Shown: positions 1 to 5,478, counted from the first letter of the stretch. The stretch: DNA of 18,417 nt from CAYLZW01 sp964388085 (GCA_964388085.1 CAYLZW010000099.1:1-18417), one strand, 5' to 3'. The notes: a model not told the origin generated them from the letters alone. Made by a program: numbers and translations.

Positions 1-2
1 AC

Positions 3-263
3 GCGCTCGAGCTCATCGCCCAGCGCGAAGAGCGCATGCGCCAGCAGGGCAAGGATCCGCGTCCAGGCCCGAAGAAGACCGCGCCCGTGAAGCGCGCGGC
101 GGCGAAGAAGTCCGCCAAGAGCACCTCGTCGAAGGCGACCGGCTCGAAGGCCACGGGTTCGAAGGCCTCGACGAAGAAGAAGGGCACCACGCGCAAGGCC
201 GCAGCGCCGCGCAAGGCGTCCGCGACGACGAAGAAGAAGTCGGCAGCCAAGAAGAGCCGCTGA
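3..263 (+). CDS. C-terminal end of a gene with a Lys/Ala-rich histone-H1-like tail (possibly DNA topoisomerase I), partial
   Basis: Only the last 86 codons are in the window; the gene enters from the left in the frame that begins at base 3 and stops with TGA at 261-263. The first residues, ALELIAQREERMRQQGKD, look like the closing helix of a larger globular protein. The remainder is an intrinsically disordered tail of Lys, Ala, Ser and Thr with an imperfect repeat (SKATGSKATGSKAS) and clusters such as TKKKS. Such tails are known from bacterial topoisomerase I and from H1-like nucleoid proteins of high-GC bacteria, where they bind DNA non-specifically. The 'ALEL(I/L)A' segment directly before the tail is reminiscent of the end of TopA, but this is recall of a short motif, so the topoisomerase assignment is tentative. 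It converges on the BON-domain gene across a 149-base spacer holding a long hairpin. Confidence 0.5.
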   Translation, partial: ALELIAQREERMRQQGKDPRPGPKKTAPVKRAAAKKSAKSTSSKATGSKATGSKASTKKKGTTRKAAAPRKASATTKKKSAAKKSR

Positions 264-293
264 GCGTCCTCGTCAGGCTCGAGCCGCACAAAG

Positions 294-377
294 AAGATTT
301 CGCGCCAAGCCGCCAAGCCGCCCAGGGAAACACATTGATGTTCTCCTTGGCGGCTTGGCGGCTTGGCGCGAGATTTT
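294..377. repeat. Long imperfect inverted repeat (REP-like hairpin) between convergent genes
   Basis: A perfect 22-bp inverted repeat (301-322 against 349-370) is built from the iterated unit CGCCAAGC/GCTTGGCG. The pairing continues outward with A-T and G-T pairs to 294 and 377, and inward with gaps to about 330/341, leaving a small loop. Sequences of this 'CTTGGCGGCTTGGCG' type recur as dispersed intergenic repeats in many high-GC genomes (general knowledge). Its place between two stop codons (263 and 413) would also suit a bidirectional transcription terminator or mRNA-stabilising element. There is no long T-tract on either side. Confidence 0.75.
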
Positions 378-412
378 GGCTTCAAGGGCCGAAACTGCCT
401 CGTCATCGACGA

Positions 413-874
413 TCAGACGATGCGAATGTGGTTCACGGTGCGATCGACGTGCGCGTGGCCTTGCACCATGCGCTCGATCTCGGCGCGCTCCTGCTCGTGA
501 CCGGCCGAGCCCTCGAGCACCGCGGTGGAGCCGACCAGCGTGACGTCGACCTGCGAGGAGGGAAAGTCGTCCTCGAGCTTCGCCTGTAGCTGCCGCACGA
601 CGTCGTGATCCTTCCGCTGCTGCTTCGCTGGCGCGATGGTCAGCACATTGTCGATCTCATGGACACCGGCGGCGCGCGCGACCAGGGCGTGCACGCGCTC
701 GAAGGTGTCCCGGTCGGGGACCTGCCCGGCGATGGTCGCTTTGCCGTCGTCGAAGCTGACGAGCACGGTGCTGTCGTCGATGTGGCGGTCCTCGGCGAGC
801 CGCTGGCGCAGCGCTCGCTCGACGTCATTGCCGCCCCCGTTCGGACGGTGGCCGTTGTGTTCGGTGGCTCTCAT
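413..874 (-). CDS. Two-BON-domain protein
   Basis: A 153-aa protein with two consecutive BON (bacterial OsmY and nodulation) domains at roughly residues 17-81 and 91-153. Each shows the family pattern: a helix beginning (ERALRQRLAED, VRQLQAKLEDD), then a strand pair with the 'DGKATIAGQVPD' or 'GSTAVLEGSAG' turn, then a helix and the closing strand (VHEIDNVLTI, VDRTVNHIRIV). BON domains bind phospholipids or envelope structures and often occur in stress proteins such as OsmY. No signal peptide is visible, so this one may be cytoplasmic, or the start may be misplaced. I chose the ATG at 874 because the open frame upstream (up to 1951) is antisense to two better genes. The Shine-Dalgarno sequence is weak. 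It converges with the Lys-rich-tail gene and diverges from the receiver-like gene at 1199. Confidence 0.8.
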   Translation of the reverse strand: MRATEHNGHRPNGGGNDVERALRQRLAEDRHIDDSTVLVSFDDGKATIAGQVPDRDTFERVHALVARAAGVHEIDNVLTIAPAKQQRKDHDVVRQLQAKLEDDFPSSQVDVTLVGSTAVLEGSAGHEQERAEIERMVQGHAHVDRTVNHIRIV

Positions 875-1198
875 GACGCGTGACGTCGCAGGAACGATGC
901 CAGCGCGCAGCTTGGGTGATGGATCGTTCGCCGAACGCCGGCCGTTGGTGCATGCAGACGGGTCCACGCGCCTCTGTGAGCAAGCGCGCCTCGCACGTGC
1001 GTCGTTCCTCCGGAATGATCTTGTGGCTCCCGGAGTTACTTCCGTGGCGCCATGCCTCATCTCCTGCTCCCCACGGATGCACACGCGAGCCGCGCACAGC
1101 CATGCGCGAGCACCATCCCTGCGCGTGGCACGCAGGTCGCACCGGGCTGCGGGAGGGCCGCTGCCGACAGGGAGCCGCGCCGGGGGAGAGCTGACATC
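875..1198. other. Divergent intergenic region of 324 bases
   Basis: This region lies between the BON-domain gene (minus) and the receiver-like gene (plus). Open frames here have no recognisable protein features. The only signal I can support is the sigma-54-like promoter at 1126-1141 and the purine-rich Shine-Dalgarno GGGGGAGAG just before the ATG at 1199. Confidence 0.5.
1126..1141 (+). promoter_or_regulatory. Candidate sigma-54 (-24/-12) promoter
   Basis: TGGCACGCAGGTCGCA matches the sigma-54 consensus TGGCACG-N4-TTGCW, with one mismatch (TC for TT) in the -12 element and the correct GG-to-GC spacing. It points toward the receiver-like gene, whose ATG at 1199 lies 57 bases downstream. The invariant GG and GC dinucleotides are both kept. 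In such GC-rich DNA a chance match is possible. Confidence 0.5.
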
Positions 1199-1615
1199 AT
1201 GGAAGAACGGATGCAGAGACCGCGGGCGCACGCCCATCCAGAGGCTTCGCCGACGCGCGTGGTCGTGTTTGACGCCGAGCACGAGAGCCGCGCCTATCTG
1301 AGTGACGCGCTCCGTCTGCTCGGCCTCTCGGTCCTCGAGGCGAAGACGCCGCTCGAGGCCATCTACGCCTTGAGCCGCGGCTCCAAGGACGTCTGCGTCG
1401 CCTTCATCGGGGGCTGTCTCGCGGCGACCACGCCGTCCGAGTTCGTCAGCTTCGCGCTCGAGGAGTTTCCCTCCCTCCGCCTCGTGACCGCGGGCGCGGA
1501 CGTGTCCGTGGACGGCGAACGCGTGCACCGCCTCGGGCCTGACGACGATGACCCGGCCGCGCTGTCGGCGCTGCTCGCGCGGCTCCTCCCCGAGCTCACG
1601 CCGCAAGCCGCGTAG
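1199..1615 (+). CDS. Degenerate response-regulator receiver-domain protein
   Basis: A 138-aa protein whose residues 20-130 fit a CheY-like alpha/beta fold: strand 1 RVVVFDAEHES with an acidic residue (D25), helix ESRAYLSDALRLLG, strand 2 LSVLEAKTPLEAIYAL, strand 3 VCVAFIGG, then helix and strand PSLRLVTAG. In active receivers strand 3 ends with the phospho-accepting Asp. Here the corresponding stretch VAFIGGCLAA has no Asp, so phosphorylation of the usual kind is unlikely. There is no output domain. I chose the ATG at 1199 because of the strong upstream GGGGGAGAG; a longer frame to 1052 has no such support. It could act as a protein-protein adaptor in signalling. A sigma-54-like promoter precedes it. 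The family call rests on pattern only. Confidence 0.65.
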   Translation: MEERMQRPRAHAHPEASPTRVVVFDAEHESRAYLSDALRLLGLSVLEAKTPLEAIYALSRGSKDVCVAFIGGCLAATTPSEFVSFALEEFPSLRLVTAGADVSVDGERVHRLGPDDDDPAALSALLARLLPELTPQAA

Positions 1616-1663
1616 CGTCCGAGGACGCGGGTGATACGCTGGCTCCCCTCGAGAGGAGCCCGC

Positions 1664-2161
1664 ATGTGCCCCCCATGGCTCGCCCGCCCCTGGCTCGTCC
1701 CCGTCGTCGTCATCGCCGCCGTGGCGCTGTCGGGTTGCTGCCTGTGCGATTCGTTCTTCGGCAATTTCAACCGCTACGAATGTCGCGCGAAGCAGTCGGA
1801 GGCGAAGTCCAATTTGAAGTCGCTGTACATCGCGCAGTCGATGTTCCAGGCGGAGCGCTCCCGCTTCGGCACCCTCGAGGAGATCGGCTTCGCGCCCGCC
1901 GGCGAGACGCTGCGCTACGAGTACGTGCTGGTCTCGCACGACGACACGCACTTCGTGGCCGAGGCGCGCGGCAAGGACGAGATGACGGGAGATCTCTGGC
2001 AGATCGACGACACCGGCACGCCGCGCGCGCTGCAGAGCGTCTGCGGGCCCGTGCCGGAGAGCGAGGGAGACGGCAGCGCGCCCATCGAGGTCATGCGGCC
2101 GGAGCGGGATCCGACGGACGCGCTGGAGCTGAGGCGCGCTGTGTTTCAGGTCCGTTATTGA
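1664..2161 (+). CDS. Lipoprotein with a type IV pilin (PilA)-like domain
   Basis: A 165-aa exported lipoprotein. Residues 11-25 form a hydrophobic signal segment ending in the lipobox LSGC (lipidated Cys at 25). The segment after it, RAKQSEAKSNLKSLYIAQ at residues 41-58 followed by QAERSRFGTLEEIGFAP, closely resembles the conserved region of delta-proteobacterial PilA pilins, where 'KQSEAK.NLK.IY.AQ..F..E...Y' follows the hydrophobic N-terminal helix. The prepilin cleavage motif (G followed by FTLIE) is absent, so it would not be a normal pilus subunit. It is probably anchored in a membrane. The start at 1664 has a good Shine-Dalgarno (GAGAGGAG) just upstream; an in-frame GTG at 1631 is less likely. 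The gene is followed by a bidirectional terminator at 2192-2217. Confidence 0.75.
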   Translation: MCPPWLARPWLVPVVVIAAVALSGCCLCDSFFGNFNRYECRAKQSEAKSNLKSLYIAQSMFQAERSRFGTLEEIGFAPAGETLRYEYVLVSHDDTHFVAEARGKDEMTGDLWQIDDTGTPRALQSVCGPVPESEGDGSAPIEVMRPERDPTDALELRRAVFQVRY

Positions 2162-2182
2162 GCGCTCCCCGTGGGCGCGCCC

Positions 2183-2217
2183 AACAAAACAAAACCCCTC
2201 GACGAGTCGAGGGGTTT
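2183..2217. terminator. Bidirectional intrinsic terminator at the left island boundary
   Basis: A perfect stem with arms 2192-2202 and 2207-2217 (core CCCCTCGA/TCGAGGGG) closes on the loop CGAG. On the minus strand it is followed by a T-rich tract (complement of 2183-2194), so it is an orthodox terminator for transcripts coming from the tRNA side. On the plus strand it lies 31 bases after the stop of the pilin-like lipoprotein and is followed by only three T's. It resembles the terminator behind the intact tRNA at 5449-5478. Confidence 0.85.
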
Positions 2218-2243
2218 GGCGGAGCGACCGGGATTCGAACCCG
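2217..2243. repeat. Direct repeat, distal attachment site copy
   Basis: 27 bases identical to 5484-5510, corresponding to the 3' end of tRNA-Ser(GCU) including CCA. This is the island end away from the intact tRNA. Confidence 0.85.
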
Positions 2244-2279
2244 TTAGGGCGCGTTCAGCCACACCGGCGACAACGCTCC
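2217..2279 (-). pseudogene. Degenerate tRNA-Ser-like sequence lacking the anticodon and variable arms
   Basis: Read on the minus strand, this 63-base stretch begins GGAGCG, contains GCCG and GTGGCTGAA followed by GCGC as in the D-arm region of the intact tRNA-Ser at 5573-5484, and ends with the identical 27-base T arm, acceptor and CCA end. About 25 of the 28 bases of the 5' part of the tRNA can be aligned, with a 3-base excess in the copy. The anticodon stem-loop and long variable arm are missing, replaced by about eight bases. GGAGCG can still pair with CGCTCC. It cannot decode. It may be a decayed tandem tRNA copy or a tRNA-mimicking attachment site. Confidence 0.6.
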
Positions 2280-2411
2280 GCTCTTCGCCCTGACGGTCTC
2301 TCTCCTGGCGCTCTCTGGGTGTCCGGTTCTCCCGTGGAGTCCCCTGAGACGCCGCGCGGCCCCCTGCCGTCCTGGAGAAATGCTGGAGGAGCGCGTCTCG
2401 CCGCGAGCGTC

Positions 2412-2427
2412 GCCGCCGGCCGGCGGC
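2412..2427 (-). terminator. GC-rich palindrome just after the island operon
   Basis: A perfect 16-bp palindrome (GCCGCC-GGCC-GGCGGC) starts four bases after the stop codon of the last operon gene. It can form a 6-bp stem with a 4-base loop. No T-tract follows on the minus strand, so it may be a weak or Rho-assisted terminator or an mRNA 3'-end protector. The rest of 2280-2431 shows nothing recognisable. Confidence 0.35.
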
Positions 2428-2431
2428 ACGT

Positions 2432-2656
2432 TCAAGACGCCGAGGGCTGCTCGTCGTCGCCTTCGACCTCGGTGTGACTGATGCGATCGCCCCAGCTCTC
2501 CGCCTTCGACGTCAGCTTGTTCTCCTCATCGAGGAAGCCAAGCCTGCGGAGCCTGGCGAGCCGCTCCTCCGTGGAGCCGGACTTCAGGACGTCGAGGAGA
2601 GACTTCCGCGTCCAGTCCTCAGCCTTGCCCTGCATCTTCGCCTCCTTCGGGTCCAT
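2432..2656 (-). CDS. Small acidic protein, fourth gene of the island operon
   Basis: A 74-aa protein beginning MDPKEAKMQGKAEDW and ending in an acidic, Ser-rich tail (EVEGDDEQPSAS). The middle, SLLDVLKSGSTEERLARLRRLGFLDEENKLT, reads as two short helices with the pattern 'L..LGFLDE.NKLT' common in small regulatory or partner proteins. No catalytic motif, signal peptide or membrane segment is present. Its start lies inside the 3' end of the ADP-ribosyltransferase-like gene (38-base overlap in a different frame), implying translational coupling. A small protein coupled to a putative toxin-like enzyme could be its antidote or specificity partner, but that is inference from position only. No function is recognised. 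Confidence 0.65.
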   Translation of the reverse strand: MDPKEAKMQGKAEDWTRKSLLDVLKSGSTEERLARLRRLGFLDEENKLTSKAESWGDRISHTEVEGDDEQPSAS

Positions 2657-3332
2657 CGAGACCGTAACGACCGTCCCGGCGGACGTGCCACGCCGAGAGT
2701 ATGTTCGCTGGCGCCCGAACGCACAACTGGATGTGGCTCCCTCGATACACACCGCTGCGGTCCCAGTAGCGCTTGGTACTCGGGACGAACACGGCCCGAC
2801 AGACGTCGACCGTCCTCCCCGACGCTTCAAGCGTCTCGTACATGTACTCGAACACCATGCAGTCTCGGTACTTGTGATTGTTCGCGTTGTTGGGCAGCGG
2901 CTGTCCGGCGGCAGTGAGGGTCTCTTGAAGAGCATGATGGCTAGCTTCGAGAAGGACGCCATTCGGAGGGTCCAGGAAGTCCAGGCAGTGCCCCAGGCGA
3001 ATCATCGCTCCGACGACGGCCGGCTCCTCGTTCTTCTTCCCGTAACGCCGCTCGGCCCACCGCCATGCCTGCTGTGGCGCGTACTCCCAGAAGTAGATGC
3101 CGTGCCCGAGCCAGTCGTCATCGTTCTCGCTCTCTCGGAACGGCGCACCGCGGACAAGCCTCTCGGCTGTTGACCGCCGTGTTCCGTGATAGCCGACCAC
3201 CGTGCGGTGGTAGTCGAAGATGATCGAGCGCTCATCGTTTCCGGTAGCCGCCACCTCGTTGGGATCATCGTCACGGACGTCGCTGCTGTCCGGCGGGGAA
3301 GGCTGCTCGGGGGCTTCCGCTGGATCGGTCAT
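2619..3332 (-). CDS. Putative PARP-like ADP-ribosyltransferase-fold protein
   Basis: A 237-aa protein. After an acidic, Pro-rich, probably disordered N-terminus (1-36) comes VVGYHGT (His49), then WLGHGIYFWEYAPQQAWRWA (Tyr80), and near the end GSHIQLCVR (residues 198-206). These three sites have the order and spacing of the H-Y-[E/Q] triad of PARP/diphtheria-toxin-type ADP-ribosyltransferases, where 'HGT' and 'G.GIYF' hold NAD and the last strand carries the third residue. The third residue here would be Gln or a neighbour rather than the classic Glu, so activity or target may differ. The set 'YHGT...NDDDWLGHGIYFWE...VVGAMI.LG.CLD' belongs to a widespread family of uncharacterised bacterial proteins. 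A Shine-Dalgarno GGAGAG precedes the ATG. It follows the HEPN-like gene by 23 bases and overlaps the small gene downstream. Confidence 0.65.
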   Translation of the reverse strand: MTDPAEAPEQPSPPDSSDVRDDDPNEVAATGNDERSIIFDYHRTVVGYHGTRRSTAERLVRGAPFRESENDDDWLGHGIYFWEYAPQQAWRWAERRYGKKNEEPAVVGAMIRLGHCLDFLDPPNGVLLEASHHALQETLTAAGQPLPNNANNHKYRDCMVFEYMYETLEASGRTVDVCRAVFVPSTKRYWDRSGVYRGSHIQLCVRAPANILSAWHVRRDGRYGLDGPEGGEDAGQG

Positions 3333-3355
3333 GGCAGGGCTCTCCGAACGCTGTG

Positions 3356-4093
3356 CTACTCGTCGTCTACAGCTTTAGCTGAACCGGCTGTGCTCGCCGG
3401 CAGGTTGCCGAGTAGCAAGTTGTCGAGGATCTCGACCGTGGGGTCCGACATCTTCGTCGTCAACAGGCCCGTCACGGCACGTTCGATGGCGTCAAGCTCG
3501 ATGTAGAGCATGTCGATGGTGAAGATCCACCGTCCATCCCTCCGGCCAATGATCTTCATCCCTTTGCTGCTCTGCCTCTCCCTGAGCACCACATCGAGCG
3601 GCGTGCTCGACCGGCGGTCGAGGTCCTCGTTCTTGAACGTCATGGTAGCGACGAAGTGCTTCGTGTCGAAGCGATGCACGAGCCAGTCACGGTACTCGCG
3701 CCACACGTCCGTCGCGTCCTTGCCTTTTACACCAAGCTCGACGCCCTCTGTCCGCAACCACTGCACGAAGGCTCCGAACGCATCGGTTTCGTTCACCTCG
3801 TGGATCCGTGGTCCTCGGCCGCAGGTCTCGCAGGGCTGAGGCGAGAGCGCGAACGCCGTTGGGCTTCTCACCGCGCGGACGACCTTCGCGAGAAGACCGA
3901 GCAGCGAAAACGCAGCCAGCGCTCCGACGACATTCCCGCCGCCGAGCCCATGACCCTCCCGCTGCCAGTCTGGATGTGTGCGCAGGTAGATGAACGACCG
4001 GAGATCCGCCCGCAGATGCTCGATCCGCTCGTTGACGGCGCTTACGTACAACGAGGACGCCCCCGTCCGGTCAGCCACAGCAGTATCGGTCAT
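3356..4093 (-). CDS. HEPN-like protein with hydrophobic segment, second gene of the island operon
   Basis: A 245-aa protein of no recognised named family. Features: an N-terminal helical stretch (ERIEHLRADLRSFIYLRTH), a Gly-rich hydrophobic segment GNVVGALAAFSLLGLLAK at about 53-70 that could be a transmembrane or buried helix, a Cys pair (CETC, residues 88-91), and WREYRDWLVHRF at 131-142. The last contains R135-D136-x3-H140, the R-[N/H/D]-x3-H signature of HEPN ribonucleases, within a predicted helix as expected. The C-terminal part (FTIDMLYIELDAIERAVTGLL) looks like further helices. Its ATG overlaps the stop of the upstream HEPN gene by four bases (ATGA), so the two are translationally coupled and probably made in fixed ratio. 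An RNase role is inferred from a short motif plus neighbours. Confidence 0.65.
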   Translation of the reverse strand: MTDTAVADRTGASSLYVSAVNERIEHLRADLRSFIYLRTHPDWQREGHGLGGGNVVGALAAFSLLGLLAKVVRAVRSPTAFALSPQPCETCGRGPRIHEVNETDAFGAFVQWLRTEGVELGVKGKDATDVWREYRDWLVHRFDTKHFVATMTFKNEDLDRRSSTPLDVVLRERQSSKGMKIIGRRDGRWIFTIDMLYIELDAIERAVTGLLTTKMSDPTVEILDNLLLGNLPASTAGSAKAVDDE

Positions 4094-4956
4094 GGTTCCG
4101 CTTCCGTGACGTCGCTGCGCCCCGCCCTCTGACTACGCAGCGGGTCCGTGGCCGTACGGAGGACGTTCGCGCGGTCGAGCTTACGGTGCATCAGGGAGAC
4201 CATGGTCAAGATGTCCAAGGCGTCCTGCTCGTCCATGGGCCACACCGTCTTCGGAGCGTGTGCGAGCGGGTTGCGCACGGCGCCGAAGAGCCCGTTCACC
4301 AGGGTTGAGAAGCCCTTCTGCTCCGACAGTTCGCTCTCGTTCGACAGCGCATTGATGGCGAGCCTCGGGTTCTTCACGCCGAGGGCCGCTCCCAACAACT
4401 CGGCACCGTCCGTCGTCAACCCGGTGGCATCACGGATTCGCTGAGCGATCCCCTTGGTCGCCTCCAGTACCGCGTGGAAGTAGTTCTCCTGAAGCCACTG
4501 CTCCTGGCAGTACTTGAGAACCTCTGGATGGACGCTCCGGTCTTCGAGCGCGGTGCGGAGCCGGCTCGCCCGTGCCCGTGCGCCTGAGAGGGTGTTCTCC
4601 TTCTTGGAGCGGGTGACCTTTCCGTGCTCGCCTACGGCGAAGCCCGAGAACGCAAGTACGACGTTCAGCTCGTCCCGCAGTCGCGAGAACGTCTGGTGGT
4701 CCCGGGCGAAGTTTACCGGCGCCATCGCTCGGTTGATGAACATGATGGTGTGGTTTCCGACGCCGTGCTTGTTCTGCGCCGCCGCCAGCGCGTTGAACAA
4801 TCGCTTCCACTTCGTCATGCCCTGCGACGGATCGTCCAGCCGCATGTCAGCCAGTAGGTATCCGATCTGGTCGCCCTTGAGCCCGCCGGTGGTGTCGGCC
4901 AGCACCTTGGCGATTGCTTCCAAGTTCTGCGGACTGAAAGGCGGAATCCGATCCAT
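4090..4956 (-). CDS. TIGR02391/Ymh-type HEPN-domain protein, first gene of the island operon
   Basis: A 288-aa protein. The C-terminal half (about 155-262) matches the 'hypothetical Ymh' family (TIGR02391): YFHAVLEATKGIAQRIRDAT, then LTTDGAELLGAALG, a loop with LAINALSNESELSEQKGF, then LVNGLFGAVRNPLAHAPK and a final helix. It contains R228-N229-x3-H233, the R-N-x3-H motif of HEPN nucleases, which in many defence and toxin proteins cleave RNA. The N-terminal half (DRIPPFSPQNLEAIAKVLADTTGGLKGDQI onward) resembles the helical domain that often precedes Ymh. I chose the ATG at 4956 because of the GGGGGT Shine-Dalgarno just upstream; the longer open frame to 5271 has no protein-like character. It overlaps the next gene by four bases (ATGA). 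A nuclease role is known for the superfamily and inferred here. Confidence 0.8.
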   Translation of the reverse strand: MDRIPPFSPQNLEAIAKVLADTTGGLKGDQIGYLLADMRLDDPSQGMTKWKRLFNALAAAQNKHGVGNHTIMFINRAMAPVNFARDHQTFSRLRDELNVVLAFSGFAVGEHGKVTRSKKENTLSGARARASRLRTALEDRSVHPEVLKYCQEQWLQENYFHAVLEATKGIAQRIRDATGLTTDGAELLGAALGVKNPRLAINALSNESELSEQKGFSTLVNGLFGAVRNPLAHAPKTVWPMDEQDALDILTMVSLMHRKLDRANVLRTATDPLRSQRAGRSDVTEAEP

Positions 4957-5254
4957 GACCGACCCCCAAGAGCTCAACCTCGACGACGAAGCGTAGCGGA
5001 GCAGGCCTGGCTTGTCCCGGGCCGCGAGCGATGGTGATGGCAGCGTTGCCCGTCGCGCGGCGCTTGACGGGCGGCATCGTCGCGCTTGCAGCCGTCGTGT
5101 CCTACGATGGCGATATGACCAAGCAGGACGCGGACGTAGACACGGCGCACGGCCCCCGCGGGGAGCACATGTCGGCGTTGGTTGCCTTGGTCGTCGAAGT
5201 CTTTCGTTCGACGGGCTCGTGGCGAGCGGTACGGGTCCTCGTCGAGGACGGCGC
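4957..5254. other. Upstream region of the island operon, with a possible gene fragment
   Basis: About 300 bases between the operon start and the integrase remnant. It must hold the operon promoter (minus strand), but I see no convincing -35/-10 pair. On the plus strand a 59-codon frame at 5115-5294 (MTKQDADVDTAHGPRGEHM...) includes ALVALVVEVFRSTGSWRAVR, faintly similar to the linker helix of serine recombinases. It runs straight into the integrase sequence out of frame. It is more likely a scrambled fragment than a gene. Confidence 0.3.
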
Positions 5255-5466
5255 CAGGCGCCACTGCACACGTTCTGCTCTCACCTGGCCATGAGAGGCG
5301 CGCCCGCAAAGGCGATCCAGGAGCTGGCGGGGCACGCCGATCTGACGACAACGATGAGGTACATGCACCTGTCGGGGGCGTGCGTGAGGAGGCGATCCGC
5401 CTGCTCGAACCCGCCGGAAATGGAGAAGTGCTGGAGAACCAGCGCCACAAAAAGAAAACCCCCTGA
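5255..5466 (+). pseudogene. Tyrosine integrase remnant (C-terminal end, frameshifted)
   Basis: The frame with codons at 5222, 5225 and so on encodes LHTFCSHLAMRG, then AIQELAGHADLTTTMRYMHLS. These are the C-terminal catalytic boxes of phage-type tyrosine recombinases, including the second His (LAGH) and the nucleophilic Tyr in TMRYMHLS. The usual HDLR before HTF is lost, and nothing upstream resembles an integrase, so the N-terminal and core parts are deleted. After HLSG the protein continues in another frame as GVREEAIRLLEP and on to a TGA at 5464-5466. One missing G in the run GGGGG at 5374-5378 explains the shift. It ends 17 bases before the tRNA CCA end, the normal place for an island integrase. 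Confidence 0.85.
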
Positions 5467-5478
5467 CGAATCAAGGGG
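5449..5478 (-). terminator. Intrinsic terminator of tRNA-Ser(GCU)
   Basis: On the minus strand, just past the tRNA CCA end, CCCCTTGA-TTCG-TCAGGGGG forms an 8-bp stem with one G-T pair and a UUCG tetraloop, followed by TTTTCTTTTT (complement of 5449-5458). The integrase remnant's stop codon lies inside it. Because it is on the island side of the attachment repeat, the island probably supplied it. Confidence 0.9.

Noticed and set aside
413..1951. A 512-codon open frame on the minus strand
   Set aside because: Only its last 153 codons (two BON domains) look like protein. The rest is antisense to the receiver-like and pilin-like genes and has the Arg/Gly/Ala-rich composition of an accidental frame in GC-rich DNA.
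4957..5271. N-terminal extension of the Ymh-type HEPN protein
   Set aside because: The extra residues are Arg/Pro-rich and unlike a domain, while the internal ATG at 4956 has a good Shine-Dalgarno sequence and begins protein-like sequence.
5115..5294. A 59-codon plus-strand frame with a faint serine-recombinase-like helix
   Set aside because: The resemblance is limited to about 20 residues, the Shine-Dalgarno is weak, and the frame ends by running out of frame into integrase sequence.
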